Counted from the first letter of the stretch, positions 16,295-24,389 are shown. The stretch is 64,000 nucleotides of DNA from Deltaproteobacteria bacterium (GCA_016218805.1 JACRCW010000022.1:1-64000), one strand, 5' to 3'. Program-made: numbers and translations. The notes: generated by a model from the letters alone, not told the origin.

Positions 16295-17338
16295 ATGCGG
16301 TTTGTCGTCGCGGGCGCTGTGTTCACGGCGCTGGTAGCGTGCACAGGTGGCGGCTCGCCGTCGTCCTCGTCATCTGGCGGTGCTTGCGTTCCCGGTGATC
16401 AGAAGGCGTGCGCATGCGCAGGGGGAACGCAGGGCGTCCAGGCATGCAAGGCTGACGGCAGCGGGTACGAGGTGTGCGGTCAGTGCGGCGGCGGAACGTC
16501 GTCGAGTGGAGGCATCAGCGGCGACACTGCTTGCACCGACGTCGCCACTGCCGTGTGCACCCGAATCGCTGCATGCTCAAACTACTGGCTAAAGGCGGCG
16601 TATGGAGACCACGCCGCGTGCGTTGCGCGGGCGAGGCTCGCGTTTTCTTGCCCGGGCGTGTTCTCGCTTGACGGAGCCACGGCGACCCCCACGCAATTTG
16701 AGGCATGCGCGACCGCGCTCCAGTCGACCACCTGCCAAGACCTCATCGTCGCCAAGTGGCCGACGGCCTGCCAGCTGGCGGGGACTCGCCCTAACGGGAG
16801 TGGCTGCGGCATGGCGATGCAATGTCAGTCCGGTGCATGCAACACGACGACGGCCAGCCAGTGCGGCACTTGTGCCGCGATGCCGCAGGCAGGAGACACG
16901 TGCACGACGGATGAATGCGACGGAGGCCTGACGTGCGTCAACGGGGTGTGCGCCCGATACGGCAGTGCCGGCGACACTTGCGACGCGAACCACCCGTGCA
17001 ACCCGTTTCTCACCTGTCGGTCTGGCACGTGCGGAACCCCCCTTGCGGGCGGAGCCACCTGCGACCCGCAGGCGAGCCAGTGTGACGCTTACGGCGCTTC
17101 GCTGTTCTGCAACGCGCAGAGACTCTGCCAAGTCATCGACGTCGTCGGCGCAGGGAGTCAATGCGGGTACGCAGCCGGTGCCACGTGCACGGCCATGGGC
17201 ACTTGCCGCAACGGCTTGTGCGTGTCGGCCGCGGCCGATGGCGCCGCCTGCGACGTCACGAATGGGCCCCAGTGCCTTTGGCCGGCGACGTGCGCCCAAG
17301 GGCTGTGTCACCTCACCGATCCGGCGGGGTGCAACTAA
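16295..17338 (+). CDS. Cys-rich putative lipoprotein
   Basis: A 347-residue protein. The ATG at 16295 follows GGGAGGT with about six bases spacing and begins a lipoprotein signal (MRFVVAGAVFTALVAC). Then come TGGGSPSSSSSGG (linker), a Cys-rich module, a second SSSGG linker and repeated six-Cys knots (CNTTTASQCGTCAAMPQAGDTC-like). The style matches the host's own surface lipoproteins, which is unusual for cargo of a small integrative element and hints that it was picked up from a myxobacterial chromosome. It is followed by the HNH nuclease gene after only 2 bp, so the two are one unit. Confidence 0.82.
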   Translation: MRFVVAGAVFTALVACTGGGSPSSSSSGGACVPGDQKACACAGGTQGVQACKADGSGYEVCGQCGGGTSSSGGISGDTACTDVATAVCTRIAACSNYWLKAAYGDHAACVARARLAFSCPGVFSLDGATATPTQFEACATALQSTTCQDLIVAKWPTACQLAGTRPNGSGCGMAMQCQSGACNTTTASQCGTCAAMPQAGDTCTTDECDGGLTCVNGVCARYGSAGDTCDANHPCNPFLTCRSGTCGTPLAGGATCDPQASQCDAYGASLFCNAQRLCQVIDVVGAGSQCGYAAGATCTAMGTCRNGLCVSAAADGAACDVTNGPQCLWPATCAQGLCHLTDPAGCN

Positions 17339-17340
17339 CA

Positions 17341-17811
17341 ATGGCCGCGTCCGTCGTCGCGGCACGTTCCACCGTCGCGAGACTCCTGCGGGCCGGACTG
17401 CTTGTTGGCGCTGGCCTCGCTGCGTTCGCCGACGCGCCAACGGCGGACGCGCGCCCTCGTGGAGACGTCACGCACGTCAAAGTCCAAGCGAAGAAAACCA
17501 AGGAACGCAAACAAGTCCAAGTGCAGGCGAAGCGGCGCAAGGACGAGCCGAAGGCCGCGCAGGATCGCACCACCCACGACGCACGACGAGACAAGAACGG
17601 GAGAATCAAGCGGAGCGCGGCCGCGAAGCATCGCTTCCGTGAGAAGAACCCCTGCCCTTCGACGGGACGAACAAGTGGAAGGTGCCCCGGTTACGAAGTC
17701 GATCACCGGAGGGCGCTGGCCTGCGGAGGCGCCGACTCGCCGGGCAACATGCAGTGGCTCACGACCAAGGAGAACAGGGCGAAGGGTGCGGACTGCGCAC
17801 GGACACGTTGA
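17341..17811 (+). CDS. secreted HNH endonuclease
   Basis: A 156-residue protein with an export signal (MAASVVAARSTVARLL..LLVGAGLAAFADA), a Lys/Arg-rich linker (KVQAKKTKERKQVQ) and a compact HNH domain at the C-terminus: KNPCPSTGRTSGRCPGYEVDH, then RRALACGGADSPGNMQWL, then TKENRAKGADC. The DH, the GG-x-D-x3-N and the final K/H region match the HNH family; the two Cys pairs probably bind structural zinc. HNH proteins nick or cut DNA with one metal ion. Export makes a role in degrading extracellular DNA or attacking rival cells possible; this is inference. Confidence 0.82.
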   Translation: MAASVVAARSTVARLLRAGLLVGAGLAAFADAPTADARPRGDVTHVKVQAKKTKERKQVQVQAKRRKDEPKAAQDRTTHDARRDKNGRIKRSAAAKHRFREKNPCPSTGRTSGRCPGYEVDHRRALACGGADSPGNMQWLTTKENRAKGADCARTR

Positions 17812-18774
17812 TCACCGGCCCTTTCTCTTCCGTCGCCCGCTTCCTTGCAAGGGACTAAGCAAGACTGCCTTCCCGTGCCGCAGCGACGAACTGGCGACCT
17901 CTGGCGACGACGACGCGGCGCGAAGCCAATCGGGCGGCTGCACCCCCAGCGCTTGGCAAGCGGCCTCAGACCGGGCCGCCTTCGCGTGCGTGACCTCAGG
18001 GGGCGGCTCGGGAGAATTCTCCAACGCCTGTGCCAACTGCAACGCGGCCGCCTTGACGTCAACGAACAACCGGGGGGCGTATCCTAGTCTCGCGCAGCAG
18101 TCTGCGAGGAAGGACGCACCCCACCGAAAGTCCAGCGCAAGTGCCTCGCATGTTGCGGCCAAAAGCAACCATGGGTGCGTCCCTGGCACAATTGCGTCGT
18201 CGTCACAGTTGTTCATCAAGCGAAGGACCAGCGACGGAGTGCCGTCTGGAATGGCCGCTTGAATGTTGAAGATGGTTCGCGCGGACCGACCCCACACGTT
18301 CCATACGAAGTCGGGAAACGCGTCGCGAGCCGTCGGAGGCGCGTGCTTCTTGGTAGCCCGCTTTGGGGACGGGCGGAAGGCCCGTGCCCGCGCAGCCTCC
18401 TCGTCGGTCAGAGGAAGCGAACAGTCGGCACATGCACGTATCACCGCCTCCGCGCCACCTCCCGCGTCGAAAGCAACACGCGCCACGTCCAACTGCATTG
18501 CGATGCGCAGGTCGCCGGCCTTCCGGACCGACCGGCCCTCGCCGCGCCCCAGTGGCCGTTCCCGCTCGACTTGCTGCGCAAGAGCGTTGGCGTTTCGGAT
18601 GCTGTCGACCTGCGCTTTCCAGGCGGCGTGCCTCTCAGACGGTAGCGGCGTGTCCTGACGACGACAAAACGCGTACACCTTCGCGTGATACAAGACCTTC
18701 ACCGCCCACTGCACCAACGCCGTGGCTTCGCGGACCACCTCGTCGTCGTCGTCGGGCATTCTTTGGACCACCAT
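17812..18774 (-). CDS. hypothetical protein
   Basis: A protein of about 320 residues if the ATG at 18774 is used (or 315 from 18759). The frame is open further upstream but would then run into the attachment repeat. Mostly helical; a Cys pair (CADCSLPLTDEEAARARAF) in the first half and a conserved-looking core (FPDFVWNVWGRSARTIFNIQ; SLVLRLMNNCDDDAIVPG). No membrane segment or recognised domain. It ends tail to tail with the HNH gene and is the last gene of element 1. Confidence 0.65.
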   Translation of the reverse strand: MVVQRMPDDDDEVVREATALVQWAVKVLYHAKVYAFCRRQDTPLPSERHAAWKAQVDSIRNANALAQQVERERPLGRGEGRSVRKAGDLRIAMQLDVARVAFDAGGGAEAVIRACADCSLPLTDEEAARARAFRPSPKRATKKHAPPTARDAFPDFVWNVWGRSARTIFNIQAAIPDGTPSLVLRLMNNCDDDAIVPGTHPWLLLAATCEALALDFRWGASFLADCCARLGYAPRLFVDVKAAALQLAQALENSPEPPPEVTHAKAARSEAACQALGVQPPDWLRAASSSPEVASSSLRHGKAVLLSPLQGSGRRKRKGR

Positions 18775-18886
18775 TGGACCACAGGATGCCGAAAACCGGC
18801 CAGCCCGGCAAGGTTGACAGGGTTGGCAAGGCACGTATGCTGCCGGAATCACCATGTTTCGCCGGGATTTACATCGCGCGGAGCGC

Positions 18887-18961
18887 CTCATAACCCGAAG
18901 GTCGCAGGTTCAAGTCCTGCCCCCGCATCCAACTTACGTCGTGAAAGCGCGCGCTTGGGAA
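18887..18961 (+). repeat. direct repeat copy 2 (right end of element 1, left end of element 2)
   Basis: 75 bases identical to 10818-10892, starting at the anticodon-loop part of the tRNA. It lacks the 5' half of the tRNA, so it encodes no functional tRNA. It marks the junction between two tandemly inserted elements; similarity to the left end of element 1 continues to about 19267. Confidence 0.92.
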
Positions 18962-18982
18962 TGCTCCCCGGCGCGCGTTTTT
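18948..18982 (+). terminator. hairpin terminator, second copy
   Basis: CGCGCGC (18948-18954) pairs with GCGCGCG (18971-18977), followed by TTTTT. It is the counterpart of the structure at 10879 and shows that both elements carry a terminator just inside their left attachment site. Confidence 0.7.
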
Positions 18983-19080
18983 GCTTGTGGGGCAGGCTTG
19001 ACCCCTATTGGACCACGGAAACGTCCTTACAGGGGCGCCCAGGCCGCAAAGCGGGGTGTTCCTATTCGGGACGGGCGTAT

Positions 19081-19267
19081 GTTGCCGAAACCAAGTGGCG
19101 CGCACGCTGGCTCTACGTTGACGGACGACGTGGCTGTGCCGTCTTGCACAATCACGCCGACGCCGCGGCGTACGAACGTGAGCGCAAATCCGAGGCGGAG
19201 CAGATCCGGCGTGGGCTGGGCCCTGCGCCCGTGCGGAGCACAACGTCACTACGCTGCTCGGGTCCAT
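19081..19267 (+). pseudogene. integrase remnant
   Basis: The bases match the start of the intact integrase gene (11036 onward) but the region holding the ATG is deleted (GTTGCC joins directly to the AACCAAGTGGCGCGC part). After about 155 bases the match jumps: the segment around 19240-19267 corresponds to about 11394-11423, so some 180 bases are missing inside. Similarity then stops. No complete recombinase can be made; it is a relic of a sister integrase. Confidence 0.85.
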
Positions 19268-19351
19268 ACCCGACGAGCAGCCACGGTGTCGCTTGCCGTG
19301 GCGGACGCCCTCATGGCGTGAGCACAGCGGCGGTCCCGCCGGTGCAGCACA

Positions 19352-19663
19352 TCAAACGCGACGCCTTGCCCAGTATCCAGGGCGCCGTCGTTCATGCGCG
19401 ACCGCGACGATGAGAACGTGGTCAGTGCGCACCTCGTAGATGACCAAGTACGGGAAACCGCTGACCAGCGCGCGCCGTGGCTGCGCATCCGGTGGGGCGT
19501 GGCCCAGCGGGGAGAAGCGCAGCGGGTTGACGCTGATGGCGTGGGCGGCGGCCTGCACGGCGTCGACGAACGCGGCCCCAAGGCCCTCGCGCTTGGCCGC
19601 GTACCAAGCCGCCGCTTCCGTGATTTCCTCCTTGGTGTCGGGATGCCACCGGAGCGGCGTCAT
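19352..19663 (-). CDS. RelE/ParE-family toxin
   Basis: A 103-residue basic protein: LRWHPDTKEEITEAAAWYAAK, then the family's R-x-x-LV-SGFPYLVIYEV core and VLIVAVAHERRRPGYW. The layout (N-terminal helix pair then four-stranded sheet ending in a basic HERRRP) fits the ParE/RelE superfamily; whether it acts on DNA gyrase or on ribosome-bound mRNA cannot be told. It overlaps the antitoxin gene by 4 bp (ATGA at 19660-19663), antitoxin first. Confidence 0.93.
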   Translation of the reverse strand: MTPLRWHPDTKEEITEAAAWYAAKREGLGAAFVDAVQAAAHAISVNPLRFSPLGHAPPDAQPRRALVSGFPYLVIYEVRTDHVLIVAVAHERRRPGYWARRRV

Positions 19664-19896
19664 TTGCGCTTGATGGCGGCGCGGGCGGCACCCAGCACTT
19701 CGTCCGTGGAGAGTGTAGCCACGCGGCCCTCGTTCACCTCACGGATGCGGCGGACAGCTTCTGCCAGCCACGCGGCATCCGCGTCCGGATCTTCAGGCCC
19801 CTGCAAGGAGTCCAGCAGGCGCGTGGCCAGGGCCAATCGCTCGCCCTCAGGAAGGGCCAGGGCCGCGCTGGTGATGTCCTGGGTGGGGTCTGCCAT
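19660..19896 (-). CDS. addiction-module antitoxin
   Basis: A 78-residue acidic protein: MADPTQDITSAALALPEGERLALATRLLDSL, then DADAAWLAEAVRRIREVNEGRV. The LPxxERLxLxxRLLDSL segment and C-terminal E-x-R-x-x-E-x-x-x-G-x-x motif are those of the small RelB/StbD-like addiction-module family found upstream of ParE/RelE toxins. The ATG at 19896 is chosen as the family-like start. The pair probably stabilised the element and has outlived the integrase. Confidence 0.92.
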   Translation of the reverse strand: MADPTQDITSAALALPEGERLALATRLLDSLQGPEDPDADAAWLAEAVRRIREVNEGRVATLSTDEVLGAARAAIKRK

Positions 19897-20065
19897 GAAC
19901 CGCATCCTAGCCCACCCGGGCGGGCCTGGCAGGACCGCCGTCGCGCAGTCCCGTGACGCGCCAGTGCCGCTCATGTCCCGTTGGGACGCGCTTTCCGGTG
20001 CTATCTCCGCGCGGCGATGCAGTAAGCGCGCGTCCCGGCTCAGCTTTGTGGATGCGGAAGAACGC

Positions 20066-20091
20066 GTTCAAGTCCTGCCCCCGCATCCAAC
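20066..20091 (+). repeat. attachment core copy 3 (right end of the tandem insertion)
   Basis: 26 bases identical to 10839-10864 and 18908-18933, covering the tRNA T-arm, acceptor strand, CCA and two following bases. It is followed at once by a strong terminator in unrelated sequence, which marks the original chromosomal junction downstream of the tRNA gene. Confidence 0.88.
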
Positions 20092-20098
20092 CACCAAC

Positions 20099-20138
20099 CG
20101 CGCACCCACGTCTGACGTCGGTGCGCGTTTCGCTTTTT
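20099..20138 (+). terminator. rho-independent terminator (original tRNA-fMet terminator)
   Basis: CGCGCACC (20099-20106) pairs with GGTGCGCG (20120-20127); inside is ACGT/ACGT. TTTCGCTTTTT follows. Located eight bases after attachment core copy 3, it is the terminator the tRNA gene would have used before the elements inserted. Confidence 0.85.
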
Positions 20139-20203
20139 CAGGTCCTCGCCGCGAACGCGGCCAGTGCGCTATGCGTCTGCCTCTTCCCGCGCTGAGGCCC
20201 TGC

Positions 20204-21052
20204 ATGCCCCATCACCGACCCGCCACGTTCCTGCTGGCCGCCCTGTTGGGCACCTCCGCGTGCAAGCCGGACGCGCCCGCCGCCCGGCCCCCGCCCGCTG
20301 CGTCCGCGGCCAAACCGCCGGCTTCCGGCAAGCCGCCAACGGTGAAGCGCCTCTGGATGGTCCCGCATCCCTCCGAGATCATGGAAGTGATGCGTGGCAT
20401 GGGCCTGGCGGACAAGACGGCGGCGTTGTGCCCGGTGGTGAAGGTGGACTTTGCGCCCCTGGACGGGCAGCGCGTGGCGTTCAACACCGGCGCGCTGGTG
20501 GCGGACCTGGTGCTGTCCCTGGAGGGCAGCAAGGGTGGCGAGGTGGCCGCGCGGCTGGACACCATCATGCAGGGGCTGCGGGAGCTGGGCATGAATCCGA
20601 CCCAGCTTGCCGACGTGGACAAGCTCAGCAAGCGCCTGGCCACCGGCAAGGTCACGCCGGAGGAACTTGCCGGCGAGTTGGACGTGCTGCAGGGCCGGCT
20701 GATGGACGACGTATCGCAGTATTCGTCGCAGGATGCGCTGGTGGGCATCCAGGCGGGTGCCTGGGTGCGCGCGGTGAACGTCGTCGCCACGCTGCTCATG
20801 CAGGTGGGCAAGGCGACTGAGGGTGCGCACCTGTTCGCGCAGCCTGCGCTGGTGGACTACTTCACCAACTACCTCAAGAAGAACACGGACAAGACGGTGG
20901 AGAACCCGGCGCTGGAAGCCAGCCTCCCGCACCTCAAGGAGCTCAAGCGCATTGCCTCCAAGGCGGAGCTGACGGCGGAGGACGTGCCGGCGGTGCAGCA
21001 GGCCACGGCGGCCATCCTGGCGCAGTTCCAGGCCAAGGGAGGCGCGCCATGA
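20204..21052 (+). CDS. putative lipoprotein
   Basis: A 282-residue protein with lipoprotein signal (MPHHRPATFLLAALLGTSAC), a Pro/Ala linker (APAARPPPAASAAKPPASG) and a helical domain (VPHPSEIMEVMRGMGLADKTAALC ... LVDYFTNYLKKNTDKTVENP). The ATG at 20204 gives the best lipobox distance; an in-frame ATG at 20171 is possible. Family not recognised. It is coupled to the next secreted protein (ATGA overlap at 21049) and lies 450 bp upstream of the FHA-ABC gene in the same direction, perhaps its periplasmic partner. Confidence 0.78.
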   Translation: MPHHRPATFLLAALLGTSACKPDAPAARPPPAASAAKPPASGKPPTVKRLWMVPHPSEIMEVMRGMGLADKTAALCPVVKVDFAPLDGQRVAFNTGALVADLVLSLEGSKGGEVAARLDTIMQGLRELGMNPTQLADVDKLSKRLATGKVTPEELAGELDVLQGRLMDDVSQYSSQDALVGIQAGAWVRAVNVVATLLMQVGKATEGAHLFAQPALVDYFTNYLKKNTDKTVENPALEASLPHLKELKRIASKAELTAEDVPAVQQATAAILAQFQAKGGAP

Positions 21053-21483
21053 CGACGCGCAGCTGCTTGCTGGTGCTGGGGCTGGTCCTGTTCACGCTGC
21101 TCCCCGTGGGTGCGCCGCACGCGGGGGCCGGGCGTTCAGCGTGCCTGGACCGCGCGCTGGCGGGGGCCATGGCGCAGGGCTGGCGCTCGCGCGGCGTGGA
21201 CACCGAGTCGCTGTTGCCGGGGGATTCCACTCGTTACGAGATGAGCTTCTACAAGGGCAGCCGCTACCTGTTCCTGGCCTGCACCGATGACGACGACGCG
21301 GGCATCACGCTGGCGGTGACCGACAGCGCCGGCAAACCGCTGGGCAAGCCCAGCGACAAGGGGGCCAACGTGCTGTTGGAGGTGAAGGCGGTGCGGGCCG
21401 GGGGCCACGTGCTGGAGCTGGGCCTGCAGTCCCCCAGCGAGGGACGTCCCACCTGGTACGCGCTGGCCATGCTGTACCGCTAG
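21049..21483 (+). CDS. secreted hypothetical protein
   Basis: A 144-residue protein with a Sec signal (CLLVLGLVLFTLLPVGAPHAGAG) and a small beta-rich domain (TRYEMSFYKGSRYLFLACTDDDDAGITLAV ... GGHVLELGLQSP) resembling pre-peptidase/PPC-like beta sandwiches that follow secreted enzymes. It has a possible calcium site in DDDDAG. It is translationally coupled to the lipoprotein before it and lies 17 bp before the FHA-ABC gene, so the three form one unit. Confidence 0.78.
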   Translation: MTTRSCLLVLGLVLFTLLPVGAPHAGAGRSACLDRALAGAMAQGWRSRGVDTESLLPGDSTRYEMSFYKGSRYLFLACTDDDDAGITLAVTDSAGKPLGKPSDKGANVLLEVKAVRAGGHVLELGLQSPSEGRPTWYALAMLYR

Positions 21484-21500
21484 AGCGAGGACGCCGAGCC

Positions 21501-24389
21501 ATGGCTCCCCCGCAGAAGCCGGGTGGCCCCCCGCCGCCCACGCGGCCCAGCCGTCCCACGCTGCCAACGCGGCCGCCCGATCCTGCGGCGCTGGAGCCGC
21601 GGCCGACGCTGACGTCCATGCGGGTGCTGCCGGCGGGTGGAGCACTCCCACCGCCCACCGACGCGCGCGCCGAGGCGAGCCCCCAGGGCACGGCGGAGAC
21701 CGCGGACACCTGGCGGCACGACGCGCTCACCGGTGCGTGGCACACGGTGGGGTCCGCCCTGGACGCGGACATCCGCATGGAGGACGCGGCCGGCCGGCAT
21801 GCGCGCATCCGCCGCGTGGCGGGCAACCGCTTGGAGGTGGAGGACCTGGGACGGGGCGTGTGGGTCAACGGCAAGCGGGTGGAGCGCGCCGTGGTGGCGC
21901 TGGACGCGCGCATTGAGCTGGCCGGTGCGGTGCTGCCGCCGTCACGCATCCCGGATGATGTGCTGCTGGAGTCCGAACTGCCGCGCCTGGCGCAGTCCAT
22001 TGTCATTGGGCGGGACGGCAGCGTCTGCCAGCTGGCGGTGAATGACGCGCGGGTGTCCACGCGGCACGCGCGGCTCACCGCCGACGAGGAAGGGTGGGTG
22101 CTGGAGGACCTGCAGTCCACCAACGGGACGATGGTCAATGGTCAGAAGGTGCGGCGGATGCGCATTGGCTGGCGGCAGGCCTTCCACGTGGCGGAGGTGC
22201 GCCTCACGCCGCTGCAGGTGGTCAGGGAGGTCAGCCACCAGGCGGCGCCGTTCCAGGGCACGGTGATGGTGGCGGTGGATGAGCTGGCGCCGCCGCCGCA
22301 GGACGCGCTGGCGCGCGCGGCCACCAAGCCGCGCATGGTGGTGGGCCGTTCGCCGGAGGCGGACATCGTGGTGGACAGCCCGCACGTGTCATTGCGCCAC
22401 GTGCTGGTGGAACAGAAACCGGACGGGTTCCTGGTCACGGACCTGCGGAGCACCAACGGGACGTTTGTCAACGGCGAGCGCATCACCGCGCCGACGCTGG
22501 TGCGGCCGCGGCAGGTGTTCCACCTGGGCGGCTACCCCTTCAAGCTGGACGGGTCCGGGCGGGCGGAGGCGCCGGAGCGCGCGTGTGTGCACGGCCTGCG
22601 GGTGGAGTTGCAGGAGGCCAGCATGACCGCCGGCGGCGCCACGGTGGTGGACCGCGTCACGGTGTGCGTGGAGCCCGGAGAGATGGTGGCCATCATGGGC
22701 CCGTCCGGCGCGGGGAAGACGTCACTGCTCACGCTGTTGTCCGGCCACGGCGTGCCGTCCTCCGGCGCGGTGCTGTTGGACGGGCTGGACGCGCACGCGC
22801 ACGACGCGATCTTCCGCCACGCCGTGGCGCTGGTCCCGCAGGAGGACGTGATGCACCGGATGCTCACGCCCAGCGAGGTGTTGTTCTTCACCGGGCGCCT
22901 CAACTTCCCGGCGGACACCACGGCGGCGGAAATCCGCACCCGCGCCGTCCAGGTGCTCAAGCGCCTGGACCTGGAGCACGCAGCGCACGCGCGGGTGGGT
23001 GACGAAGTGGTCCGCGGCCTGAGCGGCGGCGAGCGCAAGCGCGTGAATGTGGCCATGGAGCTGATGCACGAGCCGTCGCTGTTGTTGCTGGATGAGCCCA
23101 CCTCCGGCCTGGACGGGCGCAGCGCACTGCAACTGGTGCGGCAGTGCCGCGGGCTGGCCACCGCCGGGCGGACGGTGATGATGACCATCCACCAGCCGCG
23201 CGAAGAGGCGCTGGCCCTGTTTGACAAGGTGCTGCTGCTGGCCCAGGGCGGGAGGCCGGCCTACTTTGGTCCGCCGGCCGGCATCCGCCACTACTTTGAA
23301 ACGCACGTGGAGAACGCGGAGGCGGGCGCCGCCAACGCGGCGGACTTTGCATTGGAGGTGCTGGACCCGCAGGACAGCGCGCGCCGCCGGCCGCCGGAGT
23401 TCTGGGCGGACACGTTCCGCGCCAGCGCGCAGTTCTCGGAAGTGGCGGCGCGGCAGCGCCAGGGCGCGTTGGAGGGGTCGTCCGCGCTGGCCGCACCCGC
23501 GCCGCAACGCGCCCGGGCATGGCGTCAATTTGTGACGCTGGCGTGGCGGTACGCGCTGGTGAAGTGGCGGGACCGCGCCGCCCTGGGGCTGCAGTTGCTG
23601 CAGGCGCCGCTCATTGCCGCGGTCACCGTGCTGTTGTTCCACCGCGGCCGGTTTGTCCCCATCCGCGGTGATGACGACGTCACACCCGCGCTGGTTGTGG
23701 CCGCGGCCTCCGCGGTGTGGCTGGGCACCAGCAACGTGGCGCGCGAGGTGGTGGGCGACCGTGCGATTTTCGCGCGCGAATCCCGCCGCGTGGTGCGCGC
23801 CGGGCCGTACCTGGCCGCCGTCACCGCGGTGCAGTTGCTGCTGATACTGGTGCAACTGCCGTTGCTGGTGGGCCTGGAGCAGATGTTTGTGAAGTTCACG
23901 GCGCCGTTCCTGCTGCTGGGCGGCGTGGTGATGCTGCTGGGCGCCGCGGCGCTGATGATGGGGCTGCTGGTCTCCGCGCTGGTGCGCACCCAGATGGCGG
24001 CGGCCGTGGTGGTACCGCTGCTCATCCTGCCGCAGATCCTGTTGAGCGGGCAGTTGGCGCCGGTGGGCGGCCGGTCCGCCACCACCACGCAACAGGTGCT
24101 GGCGGCCCCCATGCTGCTGCGCTGGGGCTACTCCGCGCTGGTCAACGTGGAGTTTGCGGAGCTGGCCGAGGAGCGGGCGGAGACGCCGTGGGGACTGCGG
24201 GCGGCCAAGGGCCGCGAGTGGGTGCTCCCGCGCCTGGGGTTTGAGCACGATCCGCCCTGGCTGCCGCGCACGCTGGTGTTGGTGATGGGCCTGGCCAGCG
24301 GCGCCGCGGCGTGGTGGGTCCTGGCGCGCCGCGCGCGCCGCCCGGTCCGCCGCACCGCCGCGCTCCCTCCGCCCACCGCGCCACCATGA
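21501..24389 (+). CDS. FHA x3 - ABCG-like transporter fusion
   Basis: A 962-residue protein. After a Pro-rich start come three FHA phosphothreonine-reading domains: one degenerate (about 79-145), one with RDGS...STRHA...DLQSTNGTMVNG (167-235) and one with GRSPEAD...SLRH...DLRSTNGTFVNG (279-348). Then an ABC ATPase (Walker A GPSGAGKT at 400-407, Q-loop PQED, signature LSGGERKR at 507, Walker B LLLLDEPTSGLD, H-loop TIHQPRE) and an ABC2-type membrane domain with about six helices (690-850). The order ATPase-membrane is that of the ABCG/White group. Ser/Thr phosphorylation signals may gate export; substrate unknown. Confidence 0.93.
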   Translation: MAPPQKPGGPPPPTRPSRPTLPTRPPDPAALEPRPTLTSMRVLPAGGALPPPTDARAEASPQGTAETADTWRHDALTGAWHTVGSALDADIRMEDAAGRHARIRRVAGNRLEVEDLGRGVWVNGKRVERAVVALDARIELAGAVLPPSRIPDDVLLESELPRLAQSIVIGRDGSVCQLAVNDARVSTRHARLTADEEGWVLEDLQSTNGTMVNGQKVRRMRIGWRQAFHVAEVRLTPLQVVREVSHQAAPFQGTVMVAVDELAPPPQDALARAATKPRMVVGRSPEADIVVDSPHVSLRHVLVEQKPDGFLVTDLRSTNGTFVNGERITAPTLVRPRQVFHLGGYPFKLDGSGRAEAPERACVHGLRVELQEASMTAGGATVVDRVTVCVEPGEMVAIMGPSGAGKTSLLTLLSGHGVPSSGAVLLDGLDAHAHDAIFRHAVALVPQEDVMHRMLTPSEVLFFTGRLNFPADTTAAEIRTRAVQVLKRLDLEHAAHARVGDEVVRGLSGGERKRVNVAMELMHEPSLLLLDEPTSGLDGRSALQLVRQCRGLATAGRTVMMTIHQPREEALALFDKVLLLAQGGRPAYFGPPAGIRHYFETHVENAEAGAANAADFALEVLDPQDSARRRPPEFWADTFRASAQFSEVAARQRQGALEGSSALAAPAPQRARAWRQFVTLAWRYALVKWRDRAALGLQLLQAPLIAAVTVLLFHRGRFVPIRGDDDVTPALVVAAASAVWLGTSNVAREVVGDRAIFARESRRVVRAGPYLAAVTAVQLLLILVQLPLLVGLEQMFVKFTAPFLLLGGVVMLLGAAALMMGLLVSALVRTQMAAAVVVPLLILPQILLSGQLAPVGGRSATTTQQVLAAPMLLRWGYSALVNVEFAELAEERAETPWGLRAAKGREWVLPRLGFEHDPPWLPRTLVLVMGLASGAAAWWVLARRARRPVRRTAALPPPTAPP

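Larger units (their letters stand above)
10865..18933 (+). mobile_element. integrative element 1 at tRNA-fMet (AICE-like: int, xis-like, rep-like)
   Basis: About 8.07 kb lies between attachment core copies 1 and 2. It contains, in order: tyrosine integrase next to the tRNA, a small gene and a HEPN gene on the minus strand, tandem-HTH regulator, excisionase-like protein, hairpin cluster plus HUH/Rep-like protein, Cys-rich lipoprotein, secreted HNH nuclease and a hypothetical gene on the minus strand. Int, Xis and Rep together recall actinomycete integrative elements of the pSAM2 type and phage satellites. No FtsK/TraB translocase, relaxosome or capsid gene is seen, so transfer would need outside help. 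Codon use is slightly less GC-extreme than the flanking chromosome. Confidence 0.85.
18934..20091 (+). mobile_element. integrative element 2, degenerate remnant
   Basis: About 1.16 kb between attachment core copies 2 and 3. The left end is closely similar to element 1 (terminator, integrase 5' region), but the integrase is broken and only a toxin-antitoxin pair remains intact. This is the picture expected of an older insertion at the same tRNA that decayed after, or was trapped by, insertion of element 1. Confidence 0.82.

Noticed and set aside
17341..17811. HNH gene as sign of a prophage terminase module
   Set aside because: No terminase, portal or capsid genes are nearby and the protein has an export signal.
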